Source: Bacteroides sp. (GTDB taxonomy: Bacteria; Bacteroidota; Bacteroidia; Bacteroidales; Muribaculaceae). From it: a stretch of DNA of 33,255 nt. Both the position numbers and the translations under genes were made by a program. Position 1 is the first letter of the stretch. Every line of letters begins with the position of its first letter. The stretch is from NCBI GenBank assembly GCA_023665145.1, contig JAMPEM010000022.1, positions 1-33,255 on the forward strand, given 5' to 3'. Positions 15,538-23,052 of this stretch are shown piece by piece. The notes beneath the pieces were generated by a model. It saw only the letters and a program-made list of their open reading frames with translations, searched no databases and was not told the DNA's origin.

Positions 15538-16115
15538 AATAATTTTAGCTGCGAATAAAGTTGGTGGACGGGAAGACCCATTACATTATAAAAGCTTCCG
15601 TTGATTTTTTCTACGGCTATACATCCAATCCATTCCTGAATACCATATGCCCCTGCTTTGTCCATAGGAGAGTAATTGTCGATGTAATAGTTGGCCTCAT
15701 CTTCATTTATATCCGCAAATTTTACATCTGTCACAGAGGTGAACGAAACTCTGCGATCTAATGTTGTGATTGCAACACCTGTTGCCACTTTATGCACTTT
15801 GCCGCTTAATGACATCAGCATGTTGAGTGCATCGTGTTTTGTATGAGGTTTGCCAAGAATTTTTCCATCGTTAATCACAATTGTATCGGCTGTAATTAAT
15901 AGCTCATTGCTTTTCATAACCGACATAAAAGCCCGAGCCTTCTGTTCTGCCAAGAATTGAGGTACCGACATGACATCCATATCCTTCGGATAGTCTTCTT
16001 TCTTATTCCCAACTGAGATTGGAGTGAATTCAATTCTCAATTCTCTCAGTAATTCTCTTCTTCTTGGCGATTGACTTCCCAAGAGTACTCTATATTTTTT
16101 TAGATTCTTTAGCAT
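15534..16115 (-). CDS. maf: Maf-family nucleotide pyrophosphatase
   Basis: A 193-residue Maf/YhdE-type protein. The N-terminal LLGSQSPRRRELL motif (residues 11-23) is the family hallmark, followed by ADTIVINDGKILGKP and DKAGAYGIQEW motifs. These enzymes hydrolyse non-canonical or modified nucleoside triphosphates such as dTTP, UTP or m5UTP, with a role in nucleotide-pool cleaning and septum-related control. It is the last gene of the minus-strand bamD operon, 32 bp after the KdsC-type phosphatase gene. Its stop overlaps the mscS stop on the other strand, leaving no room for a separate terminator. Confidence 0.94.
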   Translation of the reverse strand: MLKNLKKYRVLLGSQSPRRRELLRELRIEFTPISVGNKKEDYPKDMDVMSVPQFLAEQKARAFMSVMKSNELLITADTIVINDGKILGKPHTKHDALNMLMSLSGKVHKVATGVAITTLDRRVSFTSVTDVKFADINEDEANYYIDNYSPMDKAGAYGIQEWIGCIAVEKINGSFYNVMGLPVHQLYSQLKLF

Positions 16116-16147
16116 AGCGATAAATATTGTTTATAACATTTTGACTC

Positions 16148-16672
16148 TCACCAACCGAAAGCCTTGGAATCAGCCAACCACATATCATTACACTTCAATA
16201 TCTGTTCAATGACGTCTCGTACGCATCCATATCCACCGGTGAATCGTGATACATACTTCACTGTCTGAAGCACTTCAGCTGCTGAATCGAATGGTGCACA
16301 CGAAAGTCCGACTTCTCTCAAAACCGGCAGATCCGGAATGTCATCTCCCATATATAATACCTCTTCCGCTGTTAATGAATTGTCTGCCATCCATTGATGC
16401 AGACATGGTAATTTTTGAGCTATTCCTTGAAAAATATCCTGTACTCCAAGTGCAGAATATCTTACCAGATTGGCTTGGGAATTTCCTCCGGTAATGATGG
16501 CAAGTTTAAAGCCGCATTTCACTGCAAGTTGGATTGCATATCCATCCTTTATATTGACCATACGCAAGGGCATCCCTTCCGCATCCATCGGAATTGTAGA
16601 GGGTGAAAGGACTCCGTCTATATCGAAGGCCATCCCCTTAATTTTTCTTAAGTCATAATTTATTCCGCTCAT
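16148..16672 (-). CDS. kdsC: KdsC-type HAD phosphatase
   Basis: A 174-residue HAD phosphatase of the KdsC type. The nucleophile motif FDIDGVLS (Asp 17 and Asp 19), an IITGG motif in the middle and the metal-binding YMGDDIPDLPVL are all present, and the length fits this capless subfamily. KdsC removes phosphate from 3-deoxy-D-manno-octulosonate 8-phosphate, a step toward the Kdo sugar of lipid A core. The gene starts inside the end of the DUF2520 gene (20-bp overlap), implying co-translation. A phosphatase for another sugar-acid phosphate is a possible alternative. Confidence 0.88.
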   Translation of the reverse strand: MSGINYDLRKIKGMAFDIDGVLSPSTIPMDAEGMPLRMVNIKDGYAIQLAVKCGFKLAIITGGNSQANLVRYSALGVQDIFQGIAQKLPCLHQWMADNSLTAEEVLYMGDDIPDLPVLREVGLSCAPFDSAAEVLQTVKYVSRFTGGYGCVRDVIEQILKCNDMWLADSKAFGW

Positions 16673-17384
16673 CTTCTTTTGTCATTATGGATTTTGAGAG
16701 AAGTGAATATATCTGTTGTAAAGTATAGTTGTCCTGCAAAATGTTCAGATGCTTTCTCATGGTCGTGAAATCGTGTCTTGCGGCCGGACCTGTTTGCCCC
16801 AGAAAGGGATTGGAAATCTCAAAACATTTTTTGACTGTTTGATGCACCAACGGCTTCAAAACATCGAAGGGAAGACCCTCTTTATGAAGTATATCGGCAC
16901 TTATTCCAAATAAATGATTTACAAAATTACATGAAAATACTGCCGCAATATGAAATTTCTCCCGTGTCTTGCTGTTCACTTGGTAACAATGAGGTGATAT
17001 CAAATGAGCAACCTTCTGTAGAATTGGTAAATCGTCTTCCGCTCTTGCTTCTATAAACATCGGTATTTCATTATAGTTCAGTTTGCTCCCCTTTGAGAAT
17101 GTCTGTAAAGGATACATCACTCCACACCTGTCATAAAAGGACTCAAGGGAAGAAAGGGGAGTGGAGCCTGAAGTGTGAACTACGAGTCCTGAAATATGTC
17201 TGTTACTCAAATGTGAAACTACATGTGGAATTGCTTCGTCTGAGACAGATATTATGTAAACATCAGCATCTTCAGTCAAACCCTCAAGGGTGCGGGAGTT
17301 TACTTGACATAATTCGCATTTCCCTGCTAAGGCCTTGGACAGATGCCACGCCACATTTCCATTCCCGATTATACATATCTTCAT
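16653..17384 (-). CDS. DUF2520 Rossmann-fold protein
   Basis: A 243-residue protein with an N-terminal NAD(P)-binding Rossmann motif, IIGNGNVAWHLSKAL at residues 4-18, and a helical C-terminal domain beginning near HIAAVFSCNFVNHLF. This is the DUF2520 layout, related to F420-dependent or ketopantoate-type oxidoreductases. The substrate is unknown. In Bacteroidales this gene usually sits directly before the KdsC-type phosphatase and maf genes, as it does here. It overlaps the upstream gene by 4 bp (ATGA) and the downstream gene by 20 bp. Confidence 0.88.
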   Translation of the reverse strand: MKICIIGNGNVAWHLSKALAGKCELCQVNSRTLEGLTEDADVYIISVSDEAIPHVVSHLSNRHISGLVVHTSGSTPLSSLESFYDRCGVMYPLQTFSKGSKLNYNEIPMFIEARAEDDLPILQKVAHLISPHCYQVNSKTREKFHIAAVFSCNFVNHLFGISADILHKEGLPFDVLKPLVHQTVKKCFEISNPFLGQTGPAARHDFTTMRKHLNILQDNYTLQQIYSLLSKSIMTKEDERNKL

Positions 17385-18421
17385 AGCTCTATCTCTTTGC
17401 CGGGTGTAAATCTATACGACATTTTTGATGTAGGCATATTTGCTGCTATATGTCCCATTGTCATTCTTAAATTAATCTCCAGACATGGCCTTGGACGTCC
17501 TTCAGTGTCTATACAACAATCTATCCCGAGCGGTCCGGAATAATGGGGTGCTATTAATTCTCCAAGCATCCGTTTTTGAGCAATAAGAATTTTGTTGAGA
17601 CTGAATTTTAATTCTTTTTCGATAATGGAACGCAATTTGTCTTGCGGTTCAATAAGATTGCAAATATATGAGCCTCCGGGTGTAGTTTCAAAAAGCGACA
17701 ATCCGATAAAATCTGCAGCTCCGGCAGAGATTTTCCATTCTGTGCCAAAATCCAATTTCCTGGTACTCGGAATTTCAGCCATTACCGAACCTTGTCTTCT
17801 GATTACCCCGTGAAGCCATTCATTTGTTTGTCGCTCATTAAGCATCCCGCCAATCATAATTCCTCGACCTGAACTGCTCCATGGAGACTTAAAATAGCAA
17901 TTGGGAACATGAGTCATGAAGTCATTCGCTTCCTCTACACTAAACAGTTCCACGGGAAGGGGTGTTTTAAGCCCTGTGAACTTGTTTAAAAGCCTATTTG
18001 ACTCAATGCTCAGTCTTCGATGAGAAAGTCGTCTGAGAGTCTCTATTCGCGATTCTGAGGGGATGGTGCTTTCGTCTATGCCTAAGCATAGAAGTTCATG
18101 CCGCAGAGACTTATTCCATCCCCAGGGAGATACGTTCAATGGCACTTGAGGTAATGAATTGATTATGTGGATTCCTTTTGAAGTCGCAATATTATAATAT
18201 GCAAGTTTTGCAATGTCACGATGACTCATAGCCCGGTCTACCAGAATATAATCATCTTTAGAAGCGTATAGAGCAGGCAGAAGCGCCAATCTGTTTTTAA
18301 GGGTAATTATTTGTTTTGGCGGGGTATAACGCACAATTTCCGAGGCTAAAGCAAAGTCAGTCTCGGGGTTAAAAATCCATAGAGTGGCACGGCTTGGATG
18401 CCGCTCCGCCTCATTATTCAT
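17381..18421 (-). CDS. ATP-grasp-like protein of unknown function
   Basis: A 346-residue protein that I do not recognise as a named enzyme. CYFKSPWSSSGRGI at about residue 175 resembles the Lys and glycine-rich loop of ATP-grasp enzymes. The C-terminal CLEINLRMTMGHIA resembles their Glu-x-Asn metal-binding motif, and GPLGIDCCID precedes it as in that fold. The N-terminal WIFNPETDFALAS is distinctive. If the fold is right, it would use ATP to join a carboxylate to an amine or thiol, but the substrate cannot be guessed. No signal peptide or membrane helix is seen. It is 21 bp after rpoZ and overlaps the DUF2520 gene by 4 bp, so it belongs to the bamD operon. Confidence 0.75.
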   Translation of the reverse strand: MNNEAERHPSRATLWIFNPETDFALASEIVRYTPPKQIITLKNRLALLPALYASKDDYILVDRAMSHRDIAKLAYYNIATSKGIHIINSLPQVPLNVSPWGWNKSLRHELLCLGIDESTIPSESRIETLRRLSHRRLSIESNRLLNKFTGLKTPLPVELFSVEEANDFMTHVPNCYFKSPWSSSGRGIMIGGMLNERQTNEWLHGVIRRQGSVMAEIPSTRKLDFGTEWKISAGAADFIGLSLFETTPGGSYICNLIEPQDKLRSIIEKELKFSLNKILIAQKRMLGELIAPHYSGPLGIDCCIDTEGRPRPCLEINLRMTMGHIAANMPTSKMSYRFTPGKEIEL

Positions 18422-18442
18422 TGATAGAGGAACTCCTCGTGA

Positions 18443-18778
18443 TTAATCGTCGAGCTTGTTACGCTCTTTGACGGGATTGGAGAAATATAGCTTATGTTCA
18501 ATGTATTCTTGTGCCGCGATGAGAGTAGGTTTGGGAAGTTTTTCATAAAATCTTGAGATTTCAATTTGTTCGCGGTTTTCAGTCACCTCTTCCATATTAT
18601 CAGAGGAAGCGAACTCTTGAAGTTTCTTCTCCAAATCCTTTTTCATTTCGACAGCAATCTGGTTGGCTCTTTTGCCAATAACACATACTGTCTCATATAC
18701 GTTGCCGGTCTGTTGTGACATTGCTATCATGTCGCGTGTCACAGTGTTGGTAGGTGCGTTTGTTTTCTTATAGTCCAT
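18443..18778 (-). CDS. rpoZ: RNA polymerase omega subunit, Bacteroidetes type
   Basis: A 111-residue protein with the Rpb6/omega pattern: VTRDMIAMSQQTGNVYETVCVIGKRANQI near the N-terminus, and a C-terminal PTLIAAQEYIEHKLYF segment. Omega helps fold and stabilise the beta-prime subunit of RNA polymerase. The sequence is of the divergent Bacteroidetes kind rather than the short proteobacterial one. The location after bamD is usual in this phylum. The spacing to bamD is 47 bp. Confidence 0.9.
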   Translation of the reverse strand: MDYKKTNAPTNTVTRDMIAMSQQTGNVYETVCVIGKRANQIAVEMKKDLEKKLQEFASSDNMEEVTENREQIEISRFYEKLPKPTLIAAQEYIEHKLYFSNPVKERNKLDD

Positions 18779-18825
18779 ATCTGAATGATAATGTCTAAAA
18801 TTGTCAAATTGTTTAAGGACTGCTT

Positions 18826-19644
18826 TTAATAAGCAGTTCCGGCATGTTTGCTTGCTATTTTAAAGATGTCGTCAGCCTCTTTACGATTGGGTGTATCGGG
18901 AAAATTGTTGATAAAAGAGTAATATTCATCCACAACTTCTCGATAACGGTCGGCTTGACGGTCTGTTACACTCTGTCGTGCTTCTTGAAATTTTGATTTG
19001 AGAATCAATAGTTCAAAGTCTTCACGATATTTTGAGTAGGGGTAATTTTTAAGGGCATTCTGAGAAACGATAATGGCAGAACGATAGTTGTTGCCCATAA
19101 AATTTCCCAGATTATAGTAAAGCTGAGCATTTTGCAGGTCTTTAAGTGTCAGTTTGTCCTGAAGCTCAAAGATGGCGTTTTGTGCTTGTGAAGCATGTTC
19201 ACTGCGAGGAAAATATTCAAGGAAAGATTTCAATTCTTCAATACCCTTGATAGTCATGCTTTGGTCAAGCTGGGCATCCGGACTGTCAAGATAATATCCA
19301 TATCCGGAATAGAAACGTGCATCTTCAGTGAATTTCCCTTTCGGATATCGCTGATAATATGTTTTGAAATAAAGACCTGAATTTAGGTAGTCTTTATTTT
19401 CGTAATATGAACGAGCAAGAAGATAGAGTGCTTCCTCTCCTTTTGGTTTACCTCTTAGGGGAGTTATTATATCGGAAAGAACCGTATATGCTTGTGTGTA
19501 TTTTTTTGCATTATATGCACGTTGAGCGAATTCAAATTTATAATCCAAATCCTTGCTCTTTAGCACTTTGTTGTATTCCCCACAAGAGGAAAAGAGTGCT
19601 GCACAGGCCAAGCAGGCCGGTATGAAGAAATGCAGTCTGCGCAT
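18826..19644 (-). CDS. bamD: BamD, outer-membrane assembly lipoprotein
   Basis: A 272-residue lipoprotein of the BAM complex, which inserts beta-barrel proteins into the outer membrane. A signal peptide ends in LFSSC (lipid Cys), and tetratricopeptide-like repeats follow (YNAKKYTQAYTVLSDI, LYLLARSYYENKDYLNSGLY), as in the BamD/YfiO family. The ATG at 19644 is chosen: the in-frame ATG eight codons upstream would put polar residues before the signal peptide and start too near the predicted promoter at 19666-19673. It is the first gene of the minus-strand operon running to maf. Confidence 0.92.
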   Translation of the reverse strand: MRRLHFFIPACLACAALFSSCGEYNKVLKSKDLDYKFEFAQRAYNAKKYTQAYTVLSDIITPLRGKPKGEEALYLLARSYYENKDYLNSGLYFKTYYQRYPKGKFTEDARFYSGYGYYLDSPDAQLDQSMTIKGIEELKSFLEYFPRSEHASQAQNAIFELQDKLTLKDLQNAQLYYNLGNFMGNNYRSAIIVSQNALKNYPYSKYREDFELLILKSKFQEARQSVTDRQADRYREVVDEYYSFINNFPDTPNRKEADDIFKIASKHAGTAY

Positions 19645-19665
19645 GTAAAATAATCCTTGGGACTG

Positions 19666-19673
19666 CAAAGTTA
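19666..19673 (-). promoter_or_regulatory. Likely -7 box of the bamD operon
   Basis: On the minus strand TAACTTTG matches TAnnTTTG, 21 bp before the bamD start. A -33 TTTG at the usual spacing is not seen. It faces a similar box for the divergent gene at 19718-19725. Confidence 0.45.
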
Positions 19674-19717
19674 CAAATTTTTTGTGAATTTATCATTATA
19701 GTATGAGAAAAAATCAT

Positions 19718-19725
19718 TAACTTTG
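19718..19725 (+). promoter_or_regulatory. Likely -7 box of the PASTA-rluD operon
   Basis: TAACTTTG matches TAnnTTTG, 27 bp before the GTG start at 19753. The -33 part is not evident at normal spacing. Confidence 0.45.
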
Positions 19726-19752
19726 AACTCCCAAAATTAATGGACAGTAACA

Positions 19753-20556
19753 GTGAGTCAATATAGAGAATTTGAAGATAGCGGGCGGAACGGGGATTCC
19801 AAGTCGAAACATCCTGTTCTTGCCAATATTGTAATAATTGGAGTTGTAGCTCTTTTAGGTGTAGTGATTTTATATCTATCTCTTGCTATTTTTACTAAAC
19901 ACGGACGTGAAACCCGTGTCCCGAGAGTTGAAAAAATGAGCTATACGGATGCAATTTCAAAACTGCATGATGCGGGGTTTAAGATTGAAATCAGAGACTC
20001 GGTATATACGGATAATGTCAAGCCGGGATATGTGATTGAGCAATTTCCCAAAGCTAATTCGCTTGTAAAACCGGGAAGGAAGATTTTTCTCTATATCCAA
20101 GCCGTTCATCCCAAAGAAGTAGTGATAGACGATGACAATAACCCACGTCTGGACGCACTGCGAGGAATGTCGTTGCGGTCTGCGGTATCCCATCTTGAGG
20201 AGCTTGGGTTCAAGAAGATTCGTCTTGTTAGGGTGCTCGGTGCTTATGAAGGGGTGGCCAAGGTGATTTGTAATGGAAGGGTGGTCAAAAAGATGCAGAG
20301 AATTCCTATTAATTCGCAGCTGACACTTCAAGTATACGATGGAAGGCTCAGAGAACTGAGCGATTCATTGTTGAATATAGAGTTTGGCAATCGCAGATTT
20401 GAAGAATTAAGCCACGAATCAGGATATAGTTCAGAACCGTCTGTTGAATATTCTACAACAAGCAATTACAGTTCAGAACCTGTTGCGGAGCCGGAATATA
20501 CATCTCCTGAGCCTTCAGAGGGATCCAAAGAAGAGTCTAATCCATATCTCGAATAA
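19753..20556 (+). CDS. PASTA-domain membrane protein
   Basis: A 267-residue protein starting at GTG (an ATG at 19740 is in another frame and soon stops). Residues 25-48 form one membrane helix. Two PASTA domains follow: about 55-117 (RVPRVEKMSYTDAISKLHDA and onward) and about 124-195. The tail is Ser/Glu/Pro-rich and probably disordered. PASTA domains bind peptidoglycan fragments in many bacteria. No kinase or transpeptidase domain is attached, so it may be a stand-alone cell-wall sensor or scaffold. It precedes an RluD-type gene by 10 bp, as commonly seen in Bacteroidales. Confidence 0.88.
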   Translation: MSQYREFEDSGRNGDSKSKHPVLANIVIIGVVALLGVVILYLSLAIFTKHGRETRVPRVEKMSYTDAISKLHDAGFKIEIRDSVYTDNVKPGYVIEQFPKANSLVKPGRKIFLYIQAVHPKEVVIDDDNNPRLDALRGMSLRSAVSHLEELGFKKIRLVRVLGAYEGVAKVICNGRVVKKMQRIPINSQLTLQVYDGRLRELSDSLLNIEFGNRRFEELSHESGYSSEPSVEYSTTSNYSSEPVAEPEYTSPEPSEGSKEESNPYLE

Positions 20557-20566
20557 TGTGTTTGTT

Positions 20567-21652
20567 ATGGATCAGACAATTAACGCTATCGACAAAAGTA
20601 CAATAGCGGAGGATTTACAAGATACTCCGGATGTCCCGTCTTTTGTAACAGAGGACGGGCGCGAACTTTATGAACATTTCAGATTCGAAGCTGACAAAGG
20701 ACAGCAGCTCTTGCGTGTTGACAAGTTTCTTGTGGCGAGAATGGAAAAGACATCTCGTAACAGAATACAACAGGCTGCGGATGCCGGATGCATAATAGTG
20801 AATGGCAAACCGGTAAAATCGAGCTATAAAGTCAAGCCCGGTGATATCGTGAGCATTGTGATGGATCGTCCACGTTATGAATTTGAAATCATTGCGGAAG
20901 ATATACCTATCGATATTGTATATGAAGATGATTATGTCCTTGTGGTAAATAAACCGGCGGGACTCGTGGTGCATCCAGGACATGGAAATTATCATGGAAC
21001 TTTGGTAAATGCATTGGCATGGCATTTTCGTGATAATCCTGATTATGATGTGTCTGACCCGAGGCTTGGATTGGTACATCGAATAGATAAAGATACATCG
21101 GGACTTCTTGTCGTAGCTAAAACACCGGATGCCAAGACTCATCTGGGCAAACAGTTTTTCAATAAGACCACTAAAAGAGAATATGTAGCTTTGGTGTGGG
21201 GTGATTTCAAAGAGCCAACCGGCACTATAGTGGGAAACATTGCTCGAAATCCGCGTAATCCATTGCAAATGGCAGTTTTTGAGGATTCAAATATTGGGAA
21301 ACATGCCGTTACGCATTATAAAGTTATAGAATCGTTTGGGTATGTAACTATAGTGAAATGTGTGCTTGAGACTGGTAGGACTCATCAGATAAGGGTACAC
21401 ATGATGAGCAAAGGACATCCTCTATTCAATGATGCAAGATATGGTGGCGACCGCATTTTGAAGGGCACGACTTTTCCCAAGTATAAGACATTCATCGAAA
21501 ATTGTTTCGCGACATGTCCCAGGCAAGCGCTACATGCGCGAACACTTGGATTTGTGCATCCGCACACAGGAAAGGAGATGAATTTTGAATGTCCTATACC
21601 CAATGATATGTCCTCATTAATTGAAAAATGGCGTGCCTATAAGAGGGATTAG
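20567..21652 (+). CDS. rluD: RluD-type 23S rRNA pseudouridine synthase
   Basis: A 361-residue pseudouridine synthase of the RluA/RluD family. An S4 RNA-binding domain (about residues 45-95, LRVDKFLVARMEKTSRNRIQ) is followed by the catalytic domain with GLVHRIDKDTSGLLVVAKT, whose Asp attacks the uridine, and ETGRTHQIRVHM. RluD-type enzymes modify helix 69 of 23S rRNA. The start at 20567 is chosen because it lies just after the PASTA stop and fits family length; an earlier in-frame ATG at 20444 lies inside the PASTA gene. No terminator is evident after it. Confidence 0.93.
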   Translation: MDQTINAIDKSTIAEDLQDTPDVPSFVTEDGRELYEHFRFEADKGQQLLRVDKFLVARMEKTSRNRIQQAADAGCIIVNGKPVKSSYKVKPGDIVSIVMDRPRYEFEIIAEDIPIDIVYEDDYVLVVNKPAGLVVHPGHGNYHGTLVNALAWHFRDNPDYDVSDPRLGLVHRIDKDTSGLLVVAKTPDAKTHLGKQFFNKTTKREYVALVWGDFKEPTGTIVGNIARNPRNPLQMAVFEDSNIGKHAVTHYKVIESFGYVTIVKCVLETGRTHQIRVHMMSKGHPLFNDARYGGDRILKGTTFPKYKTFIENCFATCPRQALHARTLGFVHPHTGKEMNFECPIPNDMSSLIEKWRAYKRD

Positions 21653-21748
21653 CTGCAAATATTGGATAGATTGACGGGAAAACAGTAAAAGGAGGTTCAG
21701 GGAGGATAAAAATTGTATTTGTACGCACTTTTATGCGCCTAAATTTGT

Positions 21749-21756
21749 TAACTTTG
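21749..21756 (+). promoter_or_regulatory. Possible -7 box of the acyltransferase gene
   Basis: TAACTTTG fits TAnnTTTG and lies 62 bp before the acyltransferase start. A TTTG at 21718-21721 is 27 bp upstream, longer than the usual 19-21, so the pair is only tentative. An AGGAGG at 21691-21696 nearby is not followed by a start codon. Confidence 0.4.
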
Positions 21757-21818
21757 CAGGGTGTTGTCTTCAAATGCGTAAAAAGCGTGACGACCCTAAG
21801 CAAAATTGATTACTTTTT

Positions 21819-22991
21819 ATGACCCAAGAGTACGATTTTAAAGATATAGCGCCGTATGATGATTCCATCTTCAAAGAGAAGATGGAACAGCTCGTCAAGG
21901 AACCGGGCTTTCTGCATGCTCTAAATTACACTATGCCCTCTTCCGATGTGCCGATGCTCATCGAGGAGTTGCTGAAGATTGATAACAAATATGATTTCCA
22001 GCATCAAGTGATGTTCCCATTTCTTGAAATGCTTGCAAAGACTACGACAAAGGGAATTTCACTTGGTGGTATCAAATATATTAATGCATCATTAAATTAT
22101 ACGTTTATCACAAATCATCGTGATATTGTACTTGATGCTTCATTCCTCAATCTTGCCTTTTTGCGCAAAGGACTTCCCACATCTGAAGTGGCTATCGGGA
22201 ATAATTTGCTTATTTATGATTGGATAACAGACCTTGTACGTCTAAATAAAAGTTTTATTGTAAAACGAGACACCGGTCTTAGAGAAGCTTTGCTAGCCGC
22301 CAAAAAATTGTCAGCGTATATCCATTACAGTATTATTGACAAGCGAGAGAGTGTGTGGATAGCTCAAAGAGAGGGTAGAGCCAAAGATAGTTCTGACAGG
22401 ACACAGGAATCTTTGGTGAAGATGCTTGCCCTTGCCGGAGAGGGTCAATTTATCGACCGATTAAAGGAAATCAATCTAATGCCGGTGTCAATTTCGTATG
22501 AGTTGGATCCTAACGATTATCTTAAAGCAAAAGAATTTTTGCTGAAACGCCGAGATCCTAATTTCAAAAAATCGCAACGCGATGACTTGTTCTCAATGGA
22601 GACCGGCTTGCTTCAGAATAAGGGTAAAGTGCATTTCCAATTGACTCCACGAATCAATTCAAAACTTGATCAAATAGGTGATTTCAGCGATAATAATGAG
22701 GCGGCAAGACATGTTGGCTGTCTTATAGATCAGGCCATACACCGCAGTTATGAGATTTTTAGTATTAATTATATAGCATACGATATGCTACATAATTCCA
22801 AACGTTTTGTCAGAAAATATGATGAGACGATGAAACAGCAGTTTGTAGAATATATAAATTCTCAAATTGCGAAAATCGAGCTTGAGGATATTAGCAATGA
22901 AGAACATGAATTTCTTATAGAAAAGATGCTCATAATGTATGCCAATCCCTTAAAAAACAAGTTGAAGGCACTTCTTGGTGGCGTGGAATAA
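21819..22991 (+). CDS. Glycerolipid acyltransferase-like protein with HX5D motif
   Basis: A 390-residue protein of the glycerol-3-phosphate / 1-acylglycerol-phosphate acyltransferase superfamily. The motif FITNHRDIVLDASFL (about residues 97-111) stands where PlsC and PlsB carry HX4D, but here the spacing is five residues. KRDTGLREALLAAKKL and REGRAKDSSDRTQESLVKML correspond to later motifs in which the phosphate is held. No membrane helix is obvious. It probably acylates a phospholipid precursor or similar lipid at the inner membrane. It lies 166 bp after rluD with its own possible promoter. Catalytic activity is uncertain because of the altered motif. Confidence 0.78.
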   Translation: MTQEYDFKDIAPYDDSIFKEKMEQLVKEPGFLHALNYTMPSSDVPMLIEELLKIDNKYDFQHQVMFPFLEMLAKTTTKGISLGGIKYINASLNYTFITNHRDIVLDASFLNLAFLRKGLPTSEVAIGNNLLIYDWITDLVRLNKSFIVKRDTGLREALLAAKKLSAYIHYSIIDKRESVWIAQREGRAKDSSDRTQESLVKMLALAGEGQFIDRLKEINLMPVSISYELDPNDYLKAKEFLLKRRDPNFKKSQRDDLFSMETGLLQNKGKVHFQLTPRINSKLDQIGDFSDNNEAARHVGCLIDQAIHRSYEIFSINYIAYDMLHNSKRFVRKYDETMKQQFVEYINSQIAKIELEDISNEEHEFLIEKMLIMYANPLKNKLKALLGGVE

Positions 22992-23052
22992 TTGTCGGAC
23001 TGATTAATAAATAGTCTGATAGATTGAATCATTAATGTAAAGATTCAGGAAT

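Noticed and set aside
20444..20566. Upstream in-frame start giving rluD 41 extra residues
   Set aside because: The extension lies inside the PASTA gene and has no counterpart in the S4-pseudouridine synthase family; the ATG at 20567 follows the PASTA stop directly.
20615..21268. 217-codon open frame opposite rluD
   Set aside because: Antisense to conserved catalytic motifs, with an odd Ile/His-rich composition and no domain signs.
21691..21706. AGGAGG-like sequences after rluD as ribosome binding sites
   Set aside because: No start codon with an open frame follows at suitable distance.
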